Below are positions 48,901 through 60,900 of a stretch of 64,000 bases of DNA, piece by piece. The stretch's first letter is position 1. The number at the start of each line of letters is the position of its first letter. The notes under the pieces were generated by a model. That model was not told the DNA's origin, searched no databases, and was given only the letters and a program-made list of their open reading frames with translations. A program made the position numbers and the translations under genes. This stretch comes from Rutpela maculata (lineage: Eukaryota; Arthropoda; Insecta; Coleoptera; Cerambycidae). The stretch covers positions 166,221,348 through 166,285,347 of the forward strand of contig OW386289.2 of NCBI GenBank assembly GCA_936432065.2, written 5' to 3'.

Positions 48901-51900
48901 TTTTTATTTTTGAAGCAATGGCCATGTTGGGCACATCAAATTGTAGACATTTTTAAAGCCTTTAAACATGCATACAGAGTGATTTAAAAAAATTTTTTTT
49001 GAAAAAATTGTTAAGAAAGCAAACTTAATTTCTTTGAATATTTTTTTACCTCACCTTGTACATGAAATGTGTTAATGTTTTCTTACAAAGGTTTTAATTA
49101 GCTTCAATTTATGTTATTAAAATAAAAAAAATTGCAAATTCCTATTATTAAGTACATTTTATTAAGGTTGTTTTTTAAATATTTATTTCTTTTGTTTCTT
49201 GTTGCTGTTCTGTTACGTTGAGTATTGTTTGTGATTTGTCTTACAAATAAAGCATAAAATTATTATTTACATTTTTTCAGTTATTTAAAAAAAAATCAGT
49301 TTGGAATCGGAAGGAGTGTTTTTAATTTCTTTCTCTAAAACCAAAAAGAATTTCGAAAATGACGTAACAACATAAATTGAAGCTAATTAAAATCTTTGTA
49401 AGAAAACATTAACGCAGTTCATGTACAGGATGAGGTAAAAAAACCGCTGCCCAAGGAATCACTACTTCCACATCCAGATTCTCTATCCGAGTCACTCACA
49501 ACGAAAAAACTTTGTATGTGAAAATAATTGTTTATGGAACTTTAATAATATAATATTTGAAATCCTCTACCCCAAAAACCCATAAAACGATACCCCACAT
49601 CGGTATTGGGGTGGGGGTGGTGATAGGGGGGTGGTAGTGGGGGGTGGATGAAGTAAAAAAATATTTTGAGGTTTCTGGTTCCTGTACATGCACTAAATCA
49701 CTTTTTTTTTTCATCCCCTTTAATAAGGAGGTGGGGTGGTAATAGGAGTGGCTAATGCCAAAAATTTTTTTGAGATCTCAGCTTCTCTTGTATATACTAA
49801 ATACCAATTTCATGGACTCCTACCTGCTTGATTTACCCATTTACCCCAAATTTACCCCAATTTACCCCCCAACCCTTCGACGGAACAAGATGAAAATATA
49901 ATCTAGTTCTAGATCTCGTTAAAGTACATATGTGTACCAAATTTCAAGTCAATATCTTAAACGGTTTCAGAGTAAACGTGCGCACAAAAAAAAGTTACAG
50001 ACAGACAGACCGACAGACAGACAGAATTTTTTTTTTTCGCCCAAACTTAAAATCTCGACGTTTCATGACATTTTAAGCCTATTTGGACAATAAAAATTTT
50101 TTAAAATTTTTTTGTCGTTACTATACTTCCACTGGACGTGGAAGTAAAATATTCAAGGAAATTAAGTTTTCTTTCAAAAGATTTTTTTTGTTCAAATTCC
50201 TCTGTACACTTGTGTAAATGCCTTAAAAGTATCTACAATTTGATGTGCCCAACATGGTCGTCGCTTAAAAAATAAGAAAGTTACAAGCCTGGGGAGTTTT
50301 AAGTGACTTACCCTGTATACTTCTCAATATTTCGCACTTAAACAATGGTCATAGTTGGCCGTGGCTTTGAGTTCCGGAATTAATAGAACATGTTTCTAAT
50401 GCATTTTTGCGAGATCTACATATTAAAAAAAAAACATTAAAATCGATTCATAAATAAAAATTGGGGGGTGGTCAGTCCTTAAGTGGGACACACTGTACAT
50501 GCACGTTTATTCGTGTTTTTTTTTTTTCATTTGGACGTATATGTTTCGAAAAATACGCGTTTTTAATGCTAAACGAACATAGGTGAACTTGTTCAGAATG
50601 CGATTTCCTACGAAAAAGGTTCTATACATTAAAAATAATAATAATAATAATAGTAAAATGTACAGAACCTGCTTTGTAGGAAATCGCATTCTGAACTACC
50701 TATGTTCGTTTAGCCTTAAAACGCGTAGTTTTTCACATATTTGCATTCAAAATAAAAAAAAAAACGAAAAAACATATATGTATAATACCAAATTTTCGCT
50801 TGCGGCGCATTTTTCAGGATTAACCCCCCCACCCCCCTTAATGTGTTCCGATATCCTTTTCAAAAATTATGGCAATCCTACTTGTACCCCTCCCTGGACA
50901 AACTAATAGGACAATTTTGTAGGAAATCGCCTATATATGTATCTCAAAAACCACGCCTTTTTTTTTCCTGCGCATAAGCAAAACATTCTTCTAAAAGTTG
51001 TATACTTACTTTCTATGCAGAAAAAGTTCTGTTCAAAATTTTTCCCCACTTTTTTCCTAATTTGAGTGGACTATGATACTTAATTATTGTTGTTGATAGT
51101 AAATAAGACATTATACGATATTCATATCGTAACTTTTATGATGTGATAGTCAATGGATTGCCAAATTTTCCATCTCGCATCGTAAGATGAAACATTATGA
51201 TGCTCATATCATTAATAGCTATTAAAAGTTTTATTTCTAAACCATAAACTGTGGTTAACCTATTATTTTTATTATTTATCTGTTTATTACTACATGTTAC
51301 AAAAAACAAATACATTATGTTCCTATAGTAATTATATACCTGTTTACTTTACATATATTTCTCATTCATTTAAATATTTCATGAATGTTAAAAAAATGAA
51401 TGAAAAATTGTGATTCCATTCATTTTATTTAAATCAGCTCAAAACTGATCAAATGCATTTTTAAGGTGGCGGAAACCCCCCAAGAAATCCCTTTTATTAG
51501 CATACTCCAGCATCTACTCAGGATAGACTCAAAGGAACCCATTAGTGACATAATTTGGGATACAGCGGAACGTCTCGTTCACAGAGCAACCCTTCTGGAA
51601 AACCGAGAAGACGCCGCTCGACTCTTGCGAGCACCCAGCGTACAGTCAAAATTATTTTGCCATTGTCAACACAGAATAGACTCCACTCCTAGTAGAAAAC
51701 AGTCCTTGAGTACTCCATTAAGTCCAACGCCTGGACCACCACCACTACCTCCATTCGGTAAGGACAAATCTAAAAATCTAAATTTTTCCAATCAATAGCA
51801 AATTCGAAAATCTGTATTTGTTCTAGGTGGTCCTACTCTACCTCCACCTCCTCCCCCTCCCCCGTGTATTCCTACTCCGCCCTGCATTCCTCCTTCGGTA

Positions 51901-54900
51901 CCTGCACCTCCCCCTCCACAACAGAAGACAAGAACTCCCTCTGTCCCCCAAACGGAACCAGACACTGTGATAGAAAAGTTACCCCAACAGGAAATACCCG
52001 CACCAAAAAGCAAAATGAAGACCATAAACTGGAACAAAATACCAAACAATAAGGTATGTGAATAGGAAACCAAAGTTGGGGATTAATGAAACTTTTTGCA
52101 TAGATAGATGAGAGATTGTAGGGTTAAGTAATAAAATTAAAAAAAGAAATCGCATCATGTACTCCAAAGAAGAGATAATGGAACAGCTACTGACACGCGT
52201 TTCGCAATTAGTGTTTCTCATTAGCATAGGATAGTTTAAAGAATAGTACGTGGATAGAATAAACCAGGAACAATTCCAAATCCTATTTATGCTAGTCTAT
52301 GCTGATGAGGAACAATTGTTTCATTAATTCTATAATTGTTTCTTTTATATTATCGAAATAATTGACAATTATGTTTCGTTCAGGTAGTAGGAAAAAACAA
52401 CATTTGGACCCAAGTAGCGTGTAGCCACCAACATTCTCCCATGGCCTACATGGACTGGTCAGAGATGGAGGGTTTGTTTTGCCAACAAGCCCCTACGTCA
52501 GCCCATTCTTCACCAAAACTAGGAAACAGAGATACAACTGACAGCATTGAAAGAAGGATGAGAAAAGATACCTCAGAAGTAAGATATCTCCTTTGAATGC
52601 TAGTCTGATAGTAATTATATATATAAATCGTTTTTTTAGATAACTCTACTAGATGGAAAAAGAAGTTTAAATGTAAATATATTTTTAAAACAATTTAGAA
52701 GGTAAGACACAACTCATATTAGATAAATAACTTAAAATAAGAAATCTTTAGAAAAGTAGTACTTATTTTATTTTAAGTACTGTTTTACCATTATTATAAG
52801 TGTGAAACGGGCACTGTGTGGTACTTGGGCTGAGATTAAGTCAGTTATCTGTTAGTTATCCACAAATTAAACTATATTTATGGTTTTCAGCTCTAATGAA
52901 GACATAATTCAACTGATACGAGAGGGAGAGCATGACGAAATAGGAACTGAAAAATTAAAAGGACTCTTGAAAATTTTACCAGAAGTTGACGAACTGGATA
53001 TGTTAAAGTTATTCAGTGGGGATTTTAATAAATTAGGAAATGCAGAGAAGTTTTTGATTCAGTTGACGAATTTACCAAAGTGAGTAATGTTTATATCATA
53101 TATAAGTACAAATAAAAATTCAGTTAGGTGATGCGAGCCTTTAGCGTTTTGCAGTCTGGTTTCTACTCCTTACATATTTAAGGAAATATATAGATAGCTA
53201 GTAAGTAAAAATAAGGTTTGGCCCATATACAGGATGTGCCATTTAACACTCCCCAGGCTTGTAACTTTTTTATTTTTTAAGCGACGACCATGTTGAGCAC
53301 ATCAAATTGTAGATATTTTTAAGGCATTTAAACATGTGTACAGACAGAGTAATTTAAAAAAAATTTTTTTGAAAAAATTGTTAAGAAAGAAAACTTAATT
53401 CCCTTGAATATTTTTTTACCTCATCCTGTACATGAACTGCATTAATGTTTTCCTATAAAGGTTTTAATAAGCTTCAATTTATTTTATTACGAAATTCTTT
53501 TTGGTTTTAAAGAAATAAATTAAAAACACTCCTTCCGATTCCAAACTGATTTTTTTTTAAATAACTGAAAAAATATAAATAATAATTTTATGCTTTACTT
53601 GTAAAAGACATATCACAAGCAATCCTCAACGTAACAAAACAGCAACAAGAAACAAAAGAAATAAATATTTTTAAAAATAAATTGAATCTAATTAAAACCT
53701 TTATAAGAAAACATTAACACATTTCATGTGCAAGGTGAGGTAAAAAAATATTCAAAGAAATTAAGTTTCCTTTCTTAACAATTTTTTCAAAAAAAATTTT
53801 TTTAAATCACTCTGTATGCACGTTTAAAGGCTTTAAAAATGTGTACAATTTGATGTCCCCAACATGGTCATCGCTTCAAAAATAAAAAAGTTACAAGTCT
53901 GGAGAGTTTTAAGTGGCCCACCCTGTATACACTCCTGCAAACTTTTTTAAATTTCAAAATACTTGTTGAAAACAAAAAGATAATTTGGTTAGCTAATTAA
54001 CTTAAGTGTTGACGAATTTTATTCTTTGAAAAATGTAATAATTTGATAGTATTGTAAACTAAAACTAGCACCAGCGGGTACCTTGTGGCACACAACGATA
54101 GCCGTTGTAATTAATGGTTGTATTTCACGTTCTATTTGTTTCAGCTACAAATTAAGAATAGAAAGCATGCTCCTCAAAGAAGAATTTGCCTCGAACATGG
54201 GATATCTCGAACCTAGTATAAACTCAATGATTATAGCTGCTCAAGGTAATAATCTTATTCTACAGTACAATTACCAGACTGTTAATCCCTTGTTTTTTAG
54301 ATTTAATGACAAATAAGCCCTTACAGGAAGTTTTATACATGATTCTCATAGCTGGAAATTTTTTGAATGCCGTAAGTAAAGTAAAACATTAAACTAGTTC
54401 CAAGGTTGTATTTTAACCTACCGATGATGACAGCTTAACTGACGAAACGCTATACTCCTACTACTACTGCATTTTTGTTTTTGTAGAATCTCATCAAGGG
54501 TTGCAAACCTCTTCATGTACTTGTTTTTGAATAAAATTTGTAATATCTTGGAATAAAGGGACAGATAGACGGACATTAACATTAATTATCTCAACATTTT
54601 TAGGGAGGTTATGCGGGAAACGCGGCTGGTGTAAAATTAACATCCCTGCAAAAAATCACTGATATAAGAGCCAATAAACCAAATATGAACTTAATACACT
54701 TCGTAGCACTGGTAAGTAGAAATAGTTTTGAGAATTTATTTAAACTAAGTTGATATATCTTTTTAGCAAGCAGAAAAGAAGGATAAGAAACTACTTTCCT
54801 TCACTGACAACATCAGTGTCCTAGAAGATGCAGCAAAGTAAGTTTCTTTTTAACTATCATTACCTCACTCTCTGCATTAGCGAATTTTCATAAGTCATTT

Positions 54901-57900
54901 ATAGATTTCAAATTATGTAGGGCTCTCAAGTTATTCCTTGCGGTACCTTCAAAATGTATTGCTCTCATTAAACAGCAGCACAGACGACATTGCTAATATT
55001 TTTGCCACAAATAAATTATTTTCTTTTAGAACAACTGTGGAACAATTACATAATGAAATCAATGCCCTAGATGTAAGAATAAAGAAGGTAAAAAAGCAAA
55101 TCGATCTTCCCACTACCGAACCTGAGATTAAGGACCAAATGACAGATTTCCTACGGGTAAGTTTGTGTTCATTTGAATTTTAGTTAGAAATATGTGATGC
55201 TTTGTTTCAGATGGCGGAAAGGGAGGTGGCAGACCTCCAAACAAATTTAGGTGAATTGGACCACGTCCGGAGGGAGTTATCCGACTTTTTTTGCGAGGAT
55301 GTCAACTCGTTCAAGTTGGAAGAATGTTTCAGGATATTTCACGGCTTTTATTGCAAATTCAAACAGGCTGTAGCTGAAAATGAGCGGAGGAGGATTCAGG
55401 AGGAGCAAGCAAACGAAAGACGGAGACAAAGGGAGGAATTACTGGCCACCAAAAGAAGACAAAGTAAGTATTGTATGTATTGCATTAGAAAATTACATTA
55501 AACTGTACCTACTTTATCCTTTTGTTTGTGAAAAACATTCAAATTTGTTTGGTTTTTTAGTGGAAAGTTTGGCAGGAACTCCCGATTCTGATGGGTTCTG
55601 TATCGACATGCAAATTTACGATACCAGGTCCTGTTTCGCAATGAAAAAGGTACTATAATTAGTTGAATCAAATAAGTTATTAATGAGAACAAATATTATA
55701 ATGGTAGAATGTACTGAGAGTGGTGTTATCTTATTTCTTGTACAAAAATGCACCATGTGTATTAGGGTGAGCCGAAAAACATGAATATTTGAATTTGCAA
55801 ATGATATAGTTCATAAGTTGTTGCTATGTATCTAAAACTAATTCGGCTAAATTTTTAGTCAAATCGGTTAATATCTAGCCGGCCCTCCACGGCCTTGAAA
55901 ATTAAGGAAAAAGCCGATTTTTCGATTTTAACGTTGTTCAAATTGACGTTTGAAATTTTTTTATGACTTTATTAACGTGTGTGCAAAAATTTTCTGAATA
56001 AAATATTTTTTACGTCCATGGAAATTAGAAATTTGTCATTTAAAAGTAGAATTGGGTGAAAATAAGGTTTTTTGTACAACATTCCTAATTTCCCTGGTTC
56101 TGAAATATATATTATTCGGAAAACTTTTGCCACACATGTTTAGACATTAATAGTCATAAAAAAATTTCAAACGTCAATTTGAAAAATGTTAAAAATCGAA
56201 AAATCGGCCTTTTCCTTAATTTTCCAGGCCGTGGGGGGTCAGCTAGATATTAATCGATGTGGCTAAAAATTTATCCGAATTAGTTTTAGATACATAGCAA
56301 CAAATTATGAACTATATCATTTGCAAATACAAATTTTCATGTTTTTCGATCCACCCTAATGTGTATACTCTGTGGAGAAACCACCATATTGAAGAAATAA
56401 TGTAACATATTGGTGCTCCATGAATGTCACGAAAGGTATCACAGAAATAAAAAATGTACAATTTTAACAAAATTTGTAGTTTATTAGACACTCCACTGCC
56501 ACTTTTAAATGATGCTTCATATGTTTCAAAATTACTCAATAGTAAATTTCAAAAAAAAAAGTTAAAAGCTTTCTTTTTAGAACAATAATTGTTGCTATTA
56601 TTTACAAACTGTCCTTATTTCTCTTTTCATACAGGAAATTAAACTAAATTTGATATCGGAGACTTAAAATGTAATATATCTGGGATAATGATTGTATTGC
56701 ATTCGCAGATTAAGTTAAAAAACGCTCACTGTGTGATACTTCGCCTTTTCTTATGAACGTCTGTCACCAGACCCACACCTAGAAAGCATCAATATGCCCT
56801 CTGTCTGCTTCCCGAATGGTCCATATTTCAGGGCCATAATGAAAGTTCGAGAAACTAGGACATTATCAAGTCTGATCAGTCAAGTCAGCACACATCGCAT
56901 CACGTGTTCACTATTAAAGAGGATTGGTGCCAGAACACAGCAGACTACTGCTTTTGCCAACTTTACATTTAGTGCAGTTAGTGTGGAAAACATTATAGTG
57001 TTAGAAAAATAGCGGGGGATGCCGATAATCGGGTGATAAATTATTCCAATCACACACAACAATAAATTAAATTCGATTTAACCACGTTATAAATTTATTA
57101 ATTTGAATTTAATGCACAATTAATAATTCTCAAAATTAGGAATATTAAAACAATGTTAAGTAATAAAAATAACTTGAAAAATAATAAATGATACTCTGAC
57201 GACTGTCTTAGTCAGGCCAGTGCGATGAAGTTAATATCCTCGGCACCCGGACAGGCAAGTCGCTTATCCCTTATTTCACTGACGTAGCATCTTTACGATG
57301 GCAGACGGGACTTCTACAGGGGGAACCGCTAACAATAGGAACAAAATTGTAGAGAACAAAATGTTTGATGCCTCACTGTAATTGTAAACAATTTAATTCT
57401 ATACTCTCTTTTCGAGTTTGTTTCTATAATTTTCTTTCGTGTCTCATTCCACTTTTGCAGCGTTTCAATACAATGCTTAATCGGCCTGCCTACTCCCCTC
57501 CATCGCGTCCTTCCCTTCCATATATCAGAGGTGAGCTGGATTAAGAGCATACTTGCTGTTTTACCTACGCTTGCATCATGATAATCAGTACATCGCTTTA
57601 CCCTATGCACTTTGGTAATATATTATTGTACCTATTTGATTAATTTAATTCTTTATTATAATTTGCAAACATAGTAACTTGGACAATTTTTATCACTCGA
57701 ATATAATAAGATATGGCATTATAAAATATTTGTTAAACTACGTGTAAATTTGCCAAGATTGAAAGTTTCTGTACTTGCGATACATTTCGAGATACTCGCA
57801 AAAAAAGACATTTCATACCTTTTTTACCACAGGGTGTAAATGTGATGCATTTTTCTGTAAGAAAGATAACACTATTCTCAACATCATTAAACTTTTGTTA

Positions 57901-60900
57901 AACTTTTTTTTTAGGGTCGAAAATCCACAAACGGTAGCGGTATGTCAGAAGATGAACTGTCAGTGACTGGCTCTCCCTGTCTCTCGAGACGTAGATTAGG
58001 ATCGTTCAATGGGAATGGTGATGTAAATGCAACTGGAAAAGATGAAAAGTCTCCAGGTACTTACTGGTTAACGATTTCACTGCCACCAGCACATATGACT
58101 GATGTTTATGCATGTGCCAACAATGCACCAGAGCTTCCTGTTATTCAATTCAATCCTATATTTGCCTTTATGGCCACAGCATTTATAGATAAGATCCCAC
58201 ATAACACAGTTTGTACTTAGTATGTACAAGTACATACTTAAGTACCAACTGTGTTATGTGGGTGTCACATTGCATAACTAAAATCTTACAAGCTAAATTT
58301 CCACCTACGCTTATTCTCTTATATATTGCATCTATAGACTTTTAGAGCAGTTTTTATAAATTCTGAATGTTTCCTAAAACATGAAACATGTAGAATAGTA
58401 TAGACCCATACTCTATATCGGTTTATGGCCCTTGCCACCTACCTAAAAAAATCACACCACATCACATCATTTACAAACTTGCCAGTTGCAAGCAACTTGA
58501 ATCAAGTGCAAATTTATTGTTTTAGATATTACACCAAATGGGAGTCTAAGAAGACGACGAAGTCGGGTACTATCGGAAGACGATGAAGGAAACTTGATGG
58601 AATTTTTGAGAGCATCTGGCAATGACAACAATCGAGAAAGGAAGTCTTGGGGAAGCTTAGGTATTTATATGATCTTCATGCAATGTTCTTATTTTGAAAA
58701 AGTAACCAAAAATATTTATTAGTAATGATAATAATAATAAACAAATAGTTTATGTAGGGTATATATAACAATTTGCTTTAATATGTACTTGACATTTTAG
58801 ACCGATCGTGGGCGAGGAAAGCTAGAGGCAGTGGACCAAGAAAACGTCCGGCATTGCTCGGAGCTGATTTTTCATCAGAAAGAGAGAGACCGTCCTCACC
58901 GTCACCACTCACGGAGAATAAACCCATCTTATCTGCTCCCGAGGAAGAAACGAAACCTAAAGAATGGCGGCAAAAAATTGAATCTTGGCTACAGGCAAAC
59001 GAGAGTGATCAAACTAGTGATGAACAGAGAAGGCAAGCACGGAGGGTTACGAATAGGAGATCGCTTGAAATGGATTCAGGTATTTTTTTCTATATAAGTC
59101 AATGGTCTTTTGTAAAAGACAATATTGCTTGGGTGGTGGATTTTACTGGGTTTGAGGAAAGTCTGTACCAAACTCATGTTTTGTCTACAAAAATTGTAAG
59201 ATAATTGTATTTGATTAACCATGGTCTGTACAGGAGACATATAATGCATTTTTACCGCGATTTGAGAGGATATTAAAAGTGAATGAGCGAGGATTTTTTC
59301 ACTATGTGTAATACTAATTTCATTTCCTTTGTAGTTGTTCTTGCTTTAAAAAATCGTTAATTGATTTAAAAAATCAAAACGTGTTGCTTATTAGTAATAT
59401 TTTAATTCATGTTTTCTTATAGTAATATTACGTTGGCCAACTATTTTGTTTACTAAATTATGCCTTGTAGTTTTTTATGGATTATGGACTTTTGCCACAT
59501 TTTTAGATTACAGTGTACCAGTACTTTTCACATTTGTCTGTCTCTGTGTATTATTCATTTTGTATAAATTGTTATGTATAACTTTAATTTCTCTCATTGC
59601 TGTATCGTTACATTTATCTTTGCAATAAATTCAATTATTGTTAAATAGTTATTTCTTGTTTAAAAGTCCTTTAGTTTATTTAATAGTTTCCCTTTTTATA
59701 TCCCGGACAGGGAGTTATTTTTTCTCTTTTAAATAAATAGCTGGGCAATACTTTTCTTCCCTTTTTTGAGACTTCATAATTTATTTCCCTCTAAGAAAAT
59801 AACAATGCTTAGAAAGCATTTTTGGACCTCCACCCAAATACTTCAAATGGGCATGTTCTAATGTTTCTGGGTGAAGAATCAACCCCCTTCCAGGCACTTA
59901 TTACTGGATATCCTGTACTTTGTTCTCATTACAACTAGTCTGTTATATTTTTTCAATTGCAGAAAGTGAACGAAGCAGCACTCTCGACACCTTACCAGAA
60001 GGGAAACAAGTGTACAGCGGCAGCCAATCAAATTATAGAAAAGTCTACCCAGCTTGGAAACCTTCCAGCGCCATAGATAGTACTGATGTAGTTAGCGCTA
60101 TGGAGGCAGTAGAAGGTTTGATTAGCATCACTTGTTCTAACTTTATCATTAATATCCCGTTTATCAATTTTCAGAGGTTCAGCCGCAGGTGAAAGACAAA
60201 TCGGCTTGGCGTAAATCCAACTTGAATGTAGCTAACAGCACGGAAGAAACAAAAGAAGATGACTACCTAGGCCGTCATACTCTGCCACGTACCCATCGCA
60301 CAGAAAACATGTTGCACTCCATCCAGGAGGACAAAGATATAGACCGTAAGGGCCTTATCAGCTCCTTGGGTGAAAGACCCCCTACAGATAAGCTAACATT
60401 ATACATAAGGAAACCGGGAGATCCTGTTATTTCACCTAATGGAAAATCCAACTTAGGTTATGTCCCTAAGCGAATGAGAGATTCACAACAAAGCATCGAC
60501 TCTGTCAGCAGTAATAAAGTCGAAATAGACCAGGATAACATTGAAACTCCACCCGCAACTAGAAAAATATTCATTCCCAGTCCCGTAGATAAAAGAGAAC
60601 CTCTGGCACCTAGTCCTTGCAGCAGGAGGTTCGGTAGGGCGAATAGGGATGCGGTTCTGAGTCCGGATGAACCTGAAATAAGCTCAACTCTAGGAGACGG
60701 CCAGTTCGATAGATACTCAGCGACTAGACGGACGAGAAGGTATAAACGGAGTCAGGAAAATAGTGAGGTTACGTCACCCTCGGAAGTTGCAGCTGAAACG
60801 CAGATTGTGAAGTCTCCCATACAGATGGAAACCTCTCAACCGATTCATATAGAACCAGACATTGATAAGGAAGTTAGGCTGAAAGCGTGGCAGGATAAAC

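Larger units (their letters stand above)
47992..50495. mobile_element. Mariner-like element with ~190-bp TIRs, second level of nest
   Basis: The ends are CAGTGTGTCCCACTTGAG and, inverted, CAGTGTGTCCCACTTAAG. Both arms carry GGCCGTGGCTTTGA-type and CGAAATATTGAGAAGTA blocks. TA follows the right end; the left flank is CA. No transposase remains; the interior is two further insertions. Its termini share CAGTGTGTCCCA with the 33.3-kb mariner. Confidence 0.85.
47832..51071. mobile_element. Outermost TIR element of the intron-4 nest
   Basis: The ends GTCCACTCAAATTAAGAG and, inverted, GTCCACTCAAATTAGGAA are flanked by TA (47830-47831 and 51072-51073). The inverted similarity runs about 150 bp and includes CATAGAAAGTAAGTAT and TTTTGCTTATGCG. 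The TA target and length suggest a Tc1/mariner-type MITE. A palindrome (50536-50745) lies within its right half, and a second mariner-like element (47992-50495) is inserted in it. Confidence 0.75.

Noticed and set aside
51792..52073. Glycine-rich frame on the minus strand
   Set aside because: It is the complement of the FH1 proline codons of form3.
58831..59097. 88-residue frame rich in His and Arg
   Set aside because: An alternative frame of form3 exon 19; it has no splice-phase agreement with neighbours.
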